Source: Pelobium manganitolerans (lineage in GTDB: Bacteria > Bacteroidota > Bacteroidia > Sphingobacteriales > Sphingobacteriaceae). From it: a DNA stretch of 64,000 bases. The stretch is taken from NCBI RefSeq assembly GCF_003609575.1, contig NZ_MBTA01000027.1, positions 186,001 to 250,000 on the forward strand. Direction: 5' to 3'. Below the pieces are notes generated by a model, which searched no databases, was not told the origin of the DNA, and was given only the letters and a program-made list of their open reading frames with translations. Shown here piece after piece: positions 26,131-34,771 of the stretch (within the stretch, counting starts at the first letter, position 1; each line of letters begins with the position of its first letter). Both the position numbers and the translations under genes were made by a program.

Positions 26131-27351
26131 TTATTTAAAGGCGATGGCCTTAACCGGCGAAATACGCGTAACCAACATAGACGGCACCAAAAGCACAATT
26201 AAGCAAATGGCCAAAGTGCCGGTATTTATAAGCACAACATCCAGCCACTCCATCTGTACTGGTACAAACTTCATATAATAGGATGCTTCATCCAGTTTAA
26301 ACATATGGAAATGCTGTTGCAACAATCCTAAACCAATACCAAAAACATTGCCCAACAACATGCCGATGCCTATTAAATAAGTGGCATTGTATAAAAATAT
26401 TTTTTGGATGCCCCAATTGTTTTGCCCCAGAGCTTTCAGCAAACCAATCATATTGGTACGCTCCAAAATCATAATCAGCAAAGCCGAAATCATATTAATC
26501 ACCGCCACAATCAGCATCAAAATTAAAACCACTTGCGCATTCACATCCAACAAAGAGAGCCAATCAAAAATAACCGGATAGCTATCTTTTACCGTGATGG
26601 TTTTTACGTCCATGGGCAATAAATCGCTTAAGCGGTACGATTGCTGGTCCACCTGCGAAAAATCGCTCACCCGCACTTCATAACCGCCAACTTCGCTATC
26701 GCCCCAATTGTTCAGCTTCCTTATCAGCGAAATATCACCCAGCACATAGCTTTTATCCACTTCCTCTACACCGGTATTGTAAATCCCTACAATCTCAAAC
26801 TTCCTTTTCCTCAAATTTTCCTGTACAAAATACATCAGAAAATCATCGCCAACTTTTAAATTAAGTCGCTTGGCAAGCATTTCAGATATGATAATTTGCT
26901 TTTCGGCCTTGGCTTCATCAGTAAAATCGATGGTTTTGCCGGCTATTAAAATGCTTTTAAAATAGGTCCAGTCGTAGCTACCATCCACACCTTTTAACAC
27001 CACGCCTTCTACTTCGCCATTTGCTTTAATAATGCCGGGCTTATTGGCAAAAGGCACTACGTGCTTAATGCCGGGAAGTTTACGCGCAGCATCAATAGCC
27101 TCTGTTTTGGTTTCAAAAGGCGAATTTTCTAAAGACGAATTCAGGTCGTACTTAACAAACTGGATATCGCCGCTAAAGCCCCTCACTTTTTCGCGTATTT
27201 CCGATTTAAAGCCTTTTACAATCGCCACAGATAAAATCATCACACCCAAACCCAACATAATGCCCACAATGGCAATGCGGACAATGAGTTTAGAGAAAGT
27301 GCGTTCTGCTTGTAAAGAAATGCGCCGGGCTATAAATAATCCTAAATTCAA
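26131..27351 (-). CDS. ABC transporter permease (LolC/LolE/FtsX-like)
   Basis: The 406-residue protein has an N-terminal TM helix (IVRIAIVGIMLGLGVMILSVAIV), a large periplasmic domain (about 45-260) and three C-terminal TM helices. The topology and MLIVAVINMISALLIMILERTN plus GLLKALGQNNWGIQKIFLY are typical of the lipoprotein-releasing MacB/FtsX superfamily. The start appears to be TTG: the frame closes with a stop three codons earlier, and the next Met lies inside the first TM helix. It is divergent from the NamZ gene. The matching ATPase is not in this neighbourhood. Confidence 0.85.
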   Translation of the reverse strand: MNLGLFIARRISLQAERTFSKLIVRIAIVGIMLGLGVMILSVAIVKGFKSEIREKVRGFSGDIQFVKYDLNSSLENSPFETKTEAIDAARKLPGIKHVVPFANKPGIIKANGEVEGVVLKGVDGSYDWTYFKSILIAGKTIDFTDEAKAEKQIIISEMLAKRLNLKVGDDFLMYFVQENLRKRKFEIVGIYNTGVEEVDKSYVLGDISLIRKLNNWGDSEVGGYEVRVSDFSQVDQQSYRLSDLLPMDVKTITVKDSYPVIFDWLSLLDVNAQVVLILMLIVAVINMISALLIMILERTNMIGLLKALGQNNWGIQKIFLYNATYLIGIGMLLGNVFGIGLGLLQQHFHMFKLDEASYYMKFVPVQMEWLDVVLINTGTLAICLIVLLVPSMLVTRISPVKAIAFK

Positions 27352-27408
27352 GGGCTTTGTTTATTTTTAACGATGCAAATATGCAACCATAAGATAGAAA
27401 GAAAAAAT

Positions 27409-28638
27409 ATGCCATGCTTAAAAAGATATGCTTGTTTACTAATTGTTCCCTTTTTATTGCTGAGCGCCTGCAATTCGTGCAAAGCAAGCAACACAGTGGT
27501 GCCTAAACAAGCGAAAAAACCGCTACACAAAGCCGAAATATTAAGCGGCGCACAACAAACAGCTAAATATCTGCCTTTGTTAAAAGGTAAAAAAGTTGGC
27601 TTGGTAATTAACCAAACCGCAGCGATAAATGGCATTTTGTTGGCAGATACGCTTAAAACCTTAGGTGTGGATGTACGCGCCATTTTTGGTCCCGAGCATG
27701 GTTTTAGAGGCACTGCGGATGCTGGCGAAAAGGTGGGCAACTATGTGGACGAAAAAACCGGCTTTCCGGTGATATCTTTGTATGGTGCTAAAACTGCGCC
27801 CTCTGCCGAAGATTTAAAAGATATTGATGTGCTGCTTTTTGATATTCAAGATGTGGGGGTGCGCTTTTATACCTATACCATCACTTTGGCACGTGTAATG
27901 CAGGCTTGCGCCGATTATAAAGTGCCACTGATTGTTTTAGACCGCCCCAATCCGAACGGAAATTTAATTGACGGGCCCATATTGCAAAACAAGTTAAAAT
28001 CTGGCGTTGGTCAGCACCCTATCCCTATTTCACACGGTTTAACCGTGGGCGAGTTTGCCCAAATGGTTAACGGCGAAGGCTGGTTAAAGAACGGCGCCAT
28101 CTGCAAGCTAACGGTGATTAAAAATGCAAACTACCAACATCATTCGCCTTATAGCCTACCCATAAAACCCTCACCAAACTTACCCAATATGCGTTCTATT
28201 TATTTGTACCCTACACTTTGTTTATTTGAGGGAACAAAAATTAGCCAAGGCAGGGGCACCTATTTTCCGTTTCAGGTTTTGGGCGCACCATCACTAAAAG
28301 GAAAATATGAGTTTAACTTTACGCCAAAAAGCATTGAGGGGATGAGTAAAAACCCGCCTTACGAGAACCAAGTTTGTTACGGCATTGATTTTAGAGCGGC
28401 GCCGATGCAAAAACTGGAAGCGCAAAAGCAACTCGATATTAGCCTGTTGATAAAGCTTTATCGCGCTTATCCAAATAAAAAGGAATTTTTTACGCCCTTT
28501 TTTAATAAACTTGCAGGGACCGAGCAGTTGATGCAACAAATTATTGCTGGCAAAAGCGAGAAAGAAATCCGCGAAAGCTGGGCTTCTGATTTAGCTAAAT
28601 ACAAAACAATGCGCCAAAAATATTTGCTTTACCCTTAA
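27409..28638 (+). CDS. namZ: DUF1343 / NamZ-type exo-beta-N-acetylmuramidase, lipoprotein
   Basis: The 409-residue protein has a lipobox (LLLSACNSC) and then the DUF1343 core: GKKVGLVINQTAAINGILL, IFGPEHGFRG, DVLLFDIQDVGVRFYTYT and LDRPNPNG. NamZ homologues in Bacteroidota are exo-lytic N-acetylmuramidases used in peptidoglycan recycling. The frame opens upstream at 27373, but ATG 27409 places the lipoprotein signal at the N-terminus. It is followed 21 bases later by fmt on the same strand. The NamZ role is inferred from family, not proven here. Confidence 0.8.
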   Translation: MPCLKRYACLLIVPFLLLSACNSCKASNTVVPKQAKKPLHKAEILSGAQQTAKYLPLLKGKKVGLVINQTAAINGILLADTLKTLGVDVRAIFGPEHGFRGTADAGEKVGNYVDEKTGFPVISLYGAKTAPSAEDLKDIDVLLFDIQDVGVRFYTYTITLARVMQACADYKVPLIVLDRPNPNGNLIDGPILQNKLKSGVGQHPIPISHGLTVGEFAQMVNGEGWLKNGAICKLTVIKNANYQHHSPYSLPIKPSPNLPNMRSIYLYPTLCLFEGTKISQGRGTYFPFQVLGAPSLKGKYEFNFTPKSIEGMSKNPPYENQVCYGIDFRAAPMQKLEAQKQLDISLLIKLYRAYPNKKEFFTPFFNKLAGTEQLMQQIIAGKSEKEIRESWASDLAKYKTMRQKYLLYP

Positions 28639-28659
28639 TGCTTTTAATTTTTTTAGCTG

Positions 28660-29577
28660 ATGAAAATAGTTTTTATGGGTACGCCCGATTTTGCCGTAGC
28701 TTCTTTAAGTGCTTTGCTTGATGCCGGTTTCAACGTAGTAGCAGTGGTTACTGCGCCGGATAAGCCTGCCGGACGCGGGCAAAAACTAAACGAATCTGCC
28801 GTCAAAAAATTTGCGGTAAGCAAAAACTTGCCAGTTTTACAGCCAGAAAAACTGAAAAACCCCGATTTTTTGAATCAATTGAAAGCTTATGGAGCAGATT
28901 TGCAAGTGGTGGTTGCCTTTAGGATGTTGCCCGAAGTGGTTTGGGACATGCCCAAATATGGCACTATAAACCTTCACGCTTCGCTTTTACCGCAGTACCG
29001 TGGGGCAGCGCCTATTAATTGGGCGGTAATTAACGGCGAAAAAGAAAGCGGTGTAACTACCTTTTTATTACAGCACGAGATTGACACCGGAAATGTTCTG
29101 TTTTCGGAAAAAGTACCTGTCGGTGACAACATGACCGCCGGTGAATTGCATGATGAATTGATGAACGTTGGCGCAAAATTGCTTTGCAAAACCGTTAAAG
29201 CCATAGAAAATCAAGATTATACACCACAGGCACAAGAAGATTTACAGAAAAATATCGAACTAAAACACGCACCTAAAATATTTAAAGAAGACGGACGAAT
29301 AGATTGGAACCAACCGACGAACGTGGTTTACAACAAGATAAGAGGATTGAGTCCATACCCCGCAGCTTACACCACTTTTTTAGATAAAGGCTTAAAAATA
29401 TACCAAGCAAGCAAAGAGTTAAGCAAACCAGATATACAAGTCGGAGATTTTAGCAGTGATGGAAAAAGCTTTTTAAAGTTTGCTACCGCAGATGGATGGA
29501 TTTGGGTAAAAGAACTGCAACAAGAAGGAAAAAAGAAAATGCTGGTAGAAGACTTTTTACGGGGTGTGAGGTTATAA
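28660..29577 (+). CDS. fmt: Methionyl-tRNA formyltransferase
   Basis: It formylates initiator Met-tRNA with 10-formyl-THF. The N-terminal domain opens MKIVFMGTPDFAVASLSALL, and HASLLPQYRGAAPINWAVIN holds the catalytic signature with its conserved Asn and His. The C-terminal domain (about 205-305) starts near KIRGLSPYPAAYT. The length of 305 residues is normal. It probably shares a transcript with namZ. No def gene lies next to it, unlike in many Proteobacteria. Confidence 0.95.
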   Translation: MKIVFMGTPDFAVASLSALLDAGFNVVAVVTAPDKPAGRGQKLNESAVKKFAVSKNLPVLQPEKLKNPDFLNQLKAYGADLQVVVAFRMLPEVVWDMPKYGTINLHASLLPQYRGAAPINWAVINGEKESGVTTFLLQHEIDTGNVLFSEKVPVGDNMTAGELHDELMNVGAKLLCKTVKAIENQDYTPQAQEDLQKNIELKHAPKIFKEDGRIDWNQPTNVVYNKIRGLSPYPAAYTTFLDKGLKIYQASKELSKPDIQVGDFSSDGKSFLKFATADGWIWVKELQQEGKKKMLVEDFLRGVRL

Positions 29578-29639
29578 ATTACCTTGTCTAAACATTTGCT
29601 CGCAATTTTTTATTGACCTTGTATTTCTAAATTTATCTC

Positions 29640-30254
29640 ATGGCAGAATTCTGGGAAGAAGCATTTAGGAAAAACCAAGAAATGTGGGGCGCTCAACCTG
29701 CACAATCTGCTTTGATGGCGCGAGATTATTTTTTGAAAGAAGGTGCAAAAGATATATTAATTCCAGGTATTGGGTACGGACGCAATGCTGGTGTGCTTTT
29801 AGAAGCGGATATGGCGGTTACAGGTATTGAAATTTCACAGACCGCCATTGACTTAGCGTGGAAACATTTTGGCGAAGATCTTAAAATTCACCACGGTTCT
29901 GTTTGCGATATGCCCTTCAACGACGATTCTTATGACGGGATATTCTGTTACGCTTTAATTCATTTATTAGGTCAAGTCGAACGTCAAAAACTGATCAAAG
30001 ACTGCTATAAGCAGTTAAACGAAGGTGGTTCTATGCTATTTACGGTGGTAAGCAAAGATGCTGAAATATACGGTAAAGGTACGCAAATCGATACCGATAG
30101 ATACGAGCTGTTTGGTGGCGTACAGATGTTTTTTTACGATGAAAAAAGTATTGAAGCAGAGTTTGCAGATGTCGGTTTGTTTAAAATCTCCAAAGTGGAA
30201 GAAGTGTATCCTTTCTATTTGATTTATTCTAAAAAGAAAGGTGATTCACAATAA
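29640..30254 (+). CDS. SAM-dependent methyltransferase, class I
   Basis: The 204-residue protein has SAM motif I in DILIPGIGYGRNAGVLLE, the acidic motif ITGIEISQTAIDLAW and the post-I region NDDSYDGIFCYALIHLL. It is most like the TehB/thiopurine-type methyltransferases of Bacteroidota. The substrate is unknown. It is convergent with dinB, whose 3' end lies 13 bases away. No neighbouring gene gives a clue to the pathway. Confidence 0.75.
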   Translation: MAEFWEEAFRKNQEMWGAQPAQSALMARDYFLKEGAKDILIPGIGYGRNAGVLLEADMAVTGIEISQTAIDLAWKHFGEDLKIHHGSVCDMPFNDDSYDGIFCYALIHLLGQVERQKLIKDCYKQLNEGGSMLFTVVSKDAEIYGKGTQIDTDRYELFGGVQMFFYDEKSIEAEFADVGLFKISKVEEVYPFYLIYSKKKGDSQ

Positions 30255-30267
30255 TAATTGGCTTCGC

Positions 30268-31446
30268 TTATTCTTTTCCAAAAGGATTGTGCGACCGTAT
30301 TTTCACCGAAGCCGTGGCAGCGCGGTGCACAGTTTTGCTCCCGTATTTGTTGTTAATATTATCCAACGCTTTGTAAAGTTCAATCTGGCCTTCGCTATCA
30401 TCAAACAGGTGGATTTGATGATGCCCGCGTACCAAATCAGATAAACGCACGCCAATTAAACGTACTGCCCTACCTTTCTGGTAAAGTTTTTCAAAAAGTT
30501 GTTTAACCAGCTTAATCAAAAGATGGTCGGCAGCGCTATAACTGATGCTCATTTGCTGGTTAAAGGTGCTAAAATCCTCATAACGAATTTTTACACTGAT
30601 ACACCCCGCAACAAAATTCTCTTTGCGCATTTTATAGCAAAGTTCCTCTGTCATAGAAATAATCACCGTTTGCAAGCGCTCTGCATCCACAGTATCTTCG
30701 CCAAAAGTATGCTCTGTGCTAATAGATTTACGGTCCGAATGAGGTATTATCACTCCTTCATCTAAACCATTTGCTTTAAGATACATTACCTCGCCTTGTT
30801 TACCAAATTTAGCTACTAGATGCTGTTTGCTCAGTTTTTGCAAGTCACCAATGGTATGTAAACCTAACTGTTGCAGCTTTTCACTGGTTTTTTTTCCAAT
30901 CATCGGGATTTTAGATACACTCAAAGGAGCCAAAAATGCTTTCTCTGTACCTAATTCCACGTGTTTATAGCCGTTTGGCTTAGCAAAGCCGGTAGCTATT
31001 TTAGAGATGGTTTTGTTTTTAGATAAACCGAAAGAAATGGGCAAATGTGTTTCGCTGATGATTTTTTCGCGCAGTTGCACCGCATAACTCAGCGTACCAA
31101 AAAACTTTTCCATTCCGCTAAGGTCAATGTAAAACTCATCTATCGAGCTTTTTTCAAAAAGCGGAACAGCGTCTTCAATGATAGAAGTCACCTCTCTTGA
31201 TGCTTGTATATAATCGCCGTAATTGCTGGAAACGAAGATCAGCTGCGGGCAAAGTTTTTGAGCCTGCCTGCTCGGCATGGCCGAGTGTACGCCAAATTTA
31301 CGTGCTTCGTAACTGCAAGATGCCACTACGCCCCTGCCATTGGCATTACCTATTGCCACGGGTTTACCGCGTAAATCGGGATTTTTACGGCACTCTACCG
31401 ATACAAAAAAGGAATCAAGATCTATATGAACAATCTGTTTTTGCAC
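30268..31446 (-). CDS. dinB: DNA polymerase IV (Y-family)
   Basis: This error-prone translesion polymerase has 392 residues. The catalytic acidic residues lie in HIDLDSFFVSVE (Asp9) and in SSIDEFYIDLSG (Asp103, Glu104). PMIGKKTSEKLQQLGLHTIG is the HhH thumb, and the little-finger domain follows (about 245-360). The start is GTG at 31446; no ATG fits better. A beta-clamp-binding peptide at the C-terminus is not obvious. It is convergent with the methyltransferase and likely damage-inducible, though no LexA box was recognised. Confidence 0.92.
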   Translation of the reverse strand: MQKQIVHIDLDSFFVSVECRKNPDLRGKPVAIGNANGRGVVASCSYEARKFGVHSAMPSRQAQKLCPQLIFVSSNYGDYIQASREVTSIIEDAVPLFEKSSIDEFYIDLSGMEKFFGTLSYAVQLREKIISETHLPISFGLSKNKTISKIATGFAKPNGYKHVELGTEKAFLAPLSVSKIPMIGKKTSEKLQQLGLHTIGDLQKLSKQHLVAKFGKQGEVMYLKANGLDEGVIIPHSDRKSISTEHTFGEDTVDAERLQTVIISMTEELCYKMRKENFVAGCISVKIRYEDFSTFNQQMSISYSAADHLLIKLVKQLFEKLYQKGRAVRLIGVRLSDLVRGHHQIHLFDDSEGQIELYKALDNINNKYGSKTVHRAATASVKIRSHNPFGKE

Positions 31447-31473
31447 CGCGCAATCCTAAAAAAGAGCAAAAAT

Positions 31474-32127
31474 TTAAACTACAAATACGTTGGAAGCAAA
31501 TTTATCGCTTACAAAGTGGCTTACGCCATTAACTTCAATCTGCATCATATCGTCAAAATCTTGGCGCGCTACAACCTTAATCATACTGCTAATGCCCAAA
31601 CCAACTTTTACTACATACTGCAAAAAAGCGGCAGAGTTATCTTTTACTGCAGCCAATTTACAGGTTTCGCCCACTGCAACTTCTGCCAAAGTTTTTTTAT
31701 AGCTCACTTTCAGCTCTCCGGCTTCCGTTGGTATGGGGTCGCCATGAGGGTCAAACTGCGGAAAGTTCAAAAAAGCATCTAATTTATTAATCAATTTGGG
31801 GCTTTTAATATGCTCTAACTGTTCGGCAATTTCGTGCACCTCATCCCAATCAAACTCCAGTTTTTCGTATAAAAAAGTCTCCCAAAGCCTATGCTTCCGT
31901 AAAATCTCGAGCGCAATCTTTCGTCCCGAGTCGTTAAGTCCAATTTTCCCGTATTTCTGATAGTTGATTAGTTTTTTTTCTTTCAACCTTTTCAGCATAT
32001 CAGTAACAGTGGCAGGCCTCACCTCCAGCTGTGCAGCCAGCTCGTTTGTGCCTACCTCTTCCACGCCATTGTCTAGGGTGATCCTGAGCAGGGCTTTCAG
32101 GTAATTTTCTTCTGTAAATGAAAGCAT
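31474..32127 (-). CDS. DtxR/MntR-type metal-dependent transcriptional regulator
   Basis: The product is 217 residues. An N-terminal winged helix (about 1-65, LTDELAAQLEV-like region VGTNELAAQLEVRPATVT) is followed by the dimerisation/metal domain (RKHRLWETFLYEKLEFDWDE VHEIAEQLEHI) and a C-terminal FeoA/SH3-like domain. It probably represses Mn or Fe uptake genes when metal is bound. The ATG at 32127 is chosen because the alternative TTG at 32136 lies inside the -7 promoter element. The mRNA would start at or within a few bases of this ATG. Confidence 0.85.
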   Translation of the reverse strand: MLSFTEENYLKALLRITLDNGVEEVGTNELAAQLEVRPATVTDMLKRLKEKKLINYQKYGKIGLNDSGRKIALEILRKHRLWETFLYEKLEFDWDEVHEIAEQLEHIKSPKLINKLDAFLNFPQFDPHGDPIPTEAGELKVSYKKTLAEVAVGETCKLAAVKDNSAAFLQYVVKVGLGISSMIKVVARQDFDDMMQIEVNGVSHFVSDKFASNVFVV

Positions 32128-32133
32128 CGTCTC

Positions 32134-32162
32134 CAAAGATAAAAAATTATATAGGCATCAAA
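32134..32162 (-). promoter_or_regulatory. Bacteroidota promoter of the DtxR-type gene
   Basis: On the minus strand TTTG (32159-32162) is followed 17 bases later by a perfect TATCTTTG box (32134-32141). Transcription would begin near 32127-32129, right at the ATG, which suggests a leaderless mRNA. Confidence 0.6.
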
Positions 32163-32170
32163 CCTAAGGT

Positions 32171-32202
32171 AAAAAAAAAGCACCTGTCAAAAAACAAGTG
32201 CC
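32171..32202 (-). terminator. Intrinsic terminator of the ferredoxin gene
   Basis: Read on the minus strand, GCACTTG and CAGGTGC pair with one mismatch around an 8-base loop. A run of nine T follows. Confidence 0.7.
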
Positions 32203-32228
32203 TCTTTTAAAAAACGAACAAAAAATGT

Positions 32229-32582
32229 TTATCCCTCTTGGTGCAACCAAGCTTTCTTCGCCAATAGTTCTTCTTCAGTTTCGCGCACGTTTTCATCATC
32301 TACACAACAATCAACCGGGCAAACGGCAGCGCACTGTGGCTCGTCATGAAAACCCTTACACTCCGTACATTTGTCCGGAACGATGTAATATACCTCATCA
32401 GAAATTGCCGCCTGTACCTCATCGGCATTCAACGTTTCGCCGTCACCAAAGTCAATTATTCCTCTTAAAGAAGTACCTTCAGAGAATTTCCAAGCCTGGC
32501 CCGCATCATAAATTGCGTTGTTTGGGCATTCTGGTTCGCAAGCCCCGCAATTGATACATTCGTCTGTAATTATAATTGCCAT
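32229..32582 (-). CDS. 2[4Fe-4S]-type ferredoxin
   Basis: The 117-residue protein has two cluster motifs. The first is [11 protein letters not shown] (Cys9, 12, 15, 19). The second is [18 protein letters not shown] (Cys72, 75, 84, 88) followed by DCCV (Cys92-93). The longer loop in the second motif and the extra cysteine suggest a bacterial 7Fe- or 2[4Fe-4S]-type carrier of the Alvin type. It is divergent from the acyl-CoA reductase gene, with a 90-base gap, and may serve it or another redox enzyme. The minus-strand -7 box TATATTTG at 32636-32643 probably drives it. Confidence 0.88.
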   Translation of the reverse strand: MAIIITDECINCGACEPECPNNAIYDAGQAWKFSEGTSLRGIIDFGDGETLNADEVQAAISDEVYYIVPDKCTECKGFHDEPQCAAVCPVDCCVDDENVRETEEELLAKKAWLHQEG

Positions 32583-32609
32583 ATCTACTATTTAATACGC
32601 TTTAAAACG

Positions 32610-32643
32610 TACTTTTGTGATTTCTTAATTTAGCGCAAATATA
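32610..32643. promoter_or_regulatory. Two opposed -7 boxes between ferredoxin and acyl-CoA reductase
   Basis: TACTTTTG on the plus strand (32610-32617) and TATATTTG on the minus strand (32636-32643, read in reverse) both match TAnnTTTG and face the two divergent genes. No clear -33 TTG elements are seen, so the call is tentative. Confidence 0.4.
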
Positions 32644-32671
32644 ACACATTTTAAGCATTTGATTTTTACGA

Positions 32672-33697
32672 ATGTCGATTTTTAGTAAAGAAACAAGAAT
32701 TGAAGCATTTAGCCGTTTGGGCGATTTTTTATTGAGCGAGGATGCCAACCTGCAACAGCTGGTGCATAATGCAAAATTTAAAAACGCGTGGTTTACCGAA
32801 GCCGAAGTAAGCAAAGCATTAAAGGCTAACGCTTTGATGCTAAATAAGACCGATTTAACCCATTGGTTAAGCAACTATCAGCTTGAGGGGATACAGCCGA
32901 AACGCGTTGGGCTAATTTTAGCAGGCAACTTGCCTTTGGTAGGTTTTCATGATATTTTGGCGGTATTATTAAGCGGCCATGTAGCGCTGATAAAGCTATC
33001 CTCCCAGGACGACGCGCTGATCCCTTTTCTTTTAAATAAGCTTATAGATTTTGAAGGAGGCTTTAAAAACCATATCCAGTTTGTACAAAAACTTGCAGAT
33101 TTTGATGCCGTAATTGCGACCGGAAGCAATAACACTTCGCGCTATTTTGAATATTATTTCAGCAAGGTCCCGCACATCATCCGTAAAAACCGTAACAGCA
33201 TTGCTTTGTTAAGCGGCGAGGAAAGCGAAGGGGACTTGCGACAGCTGGGTAAAGATATATTTGATTTTTATGGTTTAGGATGCCGGAACGTATCTAAAAT
33301 ATTGGTGCCTAAGGGCTATGATTTTACAGCTTTTTTTGAGGCAATAGAATGCTATAAAGACATCATCAACCACCATAAGTACCAAAATAATTACGATTAC
33401 AATAAATCTATATACCTGATTAACAAAAACAAACATTACGATAACGGCTTTTTGTTGGTAACCGAAAGCGAACAGATGACATCGCCCCTATCTGCTGTAT
33501 TTTATAGCGAGTATGCGACTTTGCAAGATGCTCAAGATTATATCGTTAAGGAGCAAGAGAACATTCAGGTGCTGGTGAGCAAAAAGCAACTACACGTGCC
33601 AGTGGCGCAGGTAAGTTTCGGCGAAAGCCAAAACCCAAGACTGTGGGACTATGCCGATGGCGTGGATACTTTAGCATTTTTAAGTTCTTTATCCTGA
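32672..33697 (+). CDS. LuxC-like acyl-CoA reductase
   Basis: The 341-residue protein belongs to the aldehyde-dehydrogenase-related LuxC family, which reduces activated acyl groups to aldehydes with NADPH. Visible features are the NADP-binding ILAGNLPLVGFHDILAVLLS (83-102) and HVALIKLSSQDD. ATGSNNTSRYFEYYF follows, then the catalytic Cys204 in GLGCRNVSKILVP. It is divergent from ferredoxin, a recurring pair in Bacteroidota. The fatty-acid product it serves is unknown. Confidence 0.8.
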   Translation: MSIFSKETRIEAFSRLGDFLLSEDANLQQLVHNAKFKNAWFTEAEVSKALKANALMLNKTDLTHWLSNYQLEGIQPKRVGLILAGNLPLVGFHDILAVLLSGHVALIKLSSQDDALIPFLLNKLIDFEGGFKNHIQFVQKLADFDAVIATGSNNTSRYFEYYFSKVPHIIRKNRNSIALLSGEESEGDLRQLGKDIFDFYGLGCRNVSKILVPKGYDFTAFFEAIECYKDIINHHKYQNNYDYNKSIYLINKNKHYDNGFLLVTESEQMTSPLSAVFYSEYATLQDAQDYIVKEQENIQVLVSKKQLHVPVAQVSFGESQNPRLWDYADGVDTLAFLSSLS

Positions 33698-33763
33698 TTT
33701 TAAAATTATTGGACACAGCCACGGCAAAAATTTTACCTTTGCTAAAGCCCCAAATAAACAGAT

Positions 33764-33967
33764 ATGTATTTAATAAAGGTGAAGGGCGTTGCCAAAATAC
33801 CCGATTATGTACAGCTAAGAGACGATGAGTTTACTTTGTTGGCTTATTTTAGGGTAGATAGGCCCGATAAATCTTTAGAAAAAATTGGCTTGGCAGATAA
33901 AGCCGAATATATTATGGAAGCGGTAAAAAACTTACCTTTCGGACAAATTTTAAAATTAGAACTCTAA
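33764..33967 (+). CDS. Conserved small protein upstream of ftsE
   Basis: The product is 67 residues with no signal peptide or membrane segment: KVKGVAKIPDYVQLRDDEFT and EYIMEAVKNLPFGQILKLEL. It looks like a small mixed alpha/beta domain. Its stop and the ftsE ATG overlap by one base (TAATG), so the two genes are translationally coupled. I do not know a function; the coupling suggests a link with the FtsE ATPase. Confidence 0.65.
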   Translation: MYLIKVKGVAKIPDYVQLRDDEFTLLAYFRVDRPDKSLEKIGLADKAEYIMEAVKNLPFGQILKLEL

Positions 33968-34647
33968 TGGTTGGTAATACAGTTATTAAGCTAAATAACA
34001 TCGATATTTTTCAGCAGAAGCATTTGGTGCTATCCAACGTAAACCTACACGTAGATAATGGCGAGTTTGTTTATTTAATTGGCCAAACCGGATCTGGCAA
34101 AAGTAGTTTGTTGAAGATTATTTATGGCGATTTACACATTGTTAACGGCGACGGGCACGTAGTAGGTTATGAGCTAAAAGATTTGAAAGAGAAAGATGTG
34201 CCTTTTTTACGCAGAAAATTGGGCATCGTTTTCCAGGATTTCCAGCTACTGACGGACCGTACCATTGAGCAGAACCTGGCCTTTGTACTAAAAAGCACCG
34301 GCTGGAAAGATAAAAATTTGATAGACGAGCGCATTAAAGATGTGCTAGAAAAGGTGGGCTTACGCAGTAAAATGAAGAAGATGCCCCACGAAATTTCGGG
34401 CGGAGAGCAACAACGTGTGGTGGTTGCACGGGCTTTATTAAATGATCCGGAATTGATTTTGGCCGATGAACCTACCGGCAACTTAGACCCAGAAACGTCT
34501 GAAGAAATCATGATCTTGCTTCGCCAAATTAGCCAATCGGGCACAGCCGTTTTAATGGCTACCCATGATTACCATATCATCAGAACATTCCCATCGCGGA
34601 TTATCAAATGCGAAAACGGAAAAGTAATAGAAGACGCTACGGTGTAA
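33967..34647 (+). CDS. ftsE: ABC ATPase, FtsE-like
   Basis: The 226-residue ATPase has Walker A GQTGSGKS (39-46), the Q-loop in FQDFQLLTDRTIEQNLAF, signature SGGEQQRVVVARALL (about 143-157) and Walker B LILADEPTGN. The sequence is of the FtsE/LolD/MacB type. FtsE normally pairs with FtsX to control septal amidases, but no ftsX follows here. It is preceded by a coupled small protein gene. A long-loop terminator follows at 34670-34722. Confidence 0.85.
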   Translation: MVGNTVIKLNNIDIFQQKHLVLSNVNLHVDNGEFVYLIGQTGSGKSSLLKIIYGDLHIVNGDGHVVGYELKDLKEKDVPFLRRKLGIVFQDFQLLTDRTIEQNLAFVLKSTGWKDKNLIDERIKDVLEKVGLRSKMKKMPHEISGGEQQRVVVARALLNDPELILADEPTGNLDPETSEEIMILLRQISQSGTAVLMATHDYHIIRTFPSRIIKCENGKVIEDATV

Positions 34648-34669
34648 AGCATTTTTAAAATTATATAGT

Positions 34670-34722
34670 AACAGCCAATTTGTAAGTTTAATTTAAGAAA
34701 AACTGACAGGTTGGCTGTTTTT
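34670..34722 (+). terminator. Probable terminator after ftsE
   Basis: AACAGCCAA (34670-34678) is complementary to TTGGCTGTT (34711-34719), followed by more T. The 32-base loop is long, so this is a weaker candidate. Confidence 0.5.
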
Positions 34723-34738
34723 CATAAATGGCAATATG

Positions 34739-34765
34739 TTTGGGTATTGCACTTTAATATTTTTG
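34739..34765 (+). promoter_or_regulatory. Possible promoter of grpE
   Basis: TATTTTTG at 34758-34765 fits TAnnTTTG and lies 6 bases before the first grpE ATG. A TTTG at 34739-34742 is 15 bases upstream, somewhat shorter than the usual spacing. Confidence 0.4.
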
Positions 34766-34771
34766 TACCCC

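Noticed and set aside
32128-32136. TTG start of the DtxR-type gene
   Set aside because: These bases belong to the -7 promoter box, so an ATG at 32127 is more likely.
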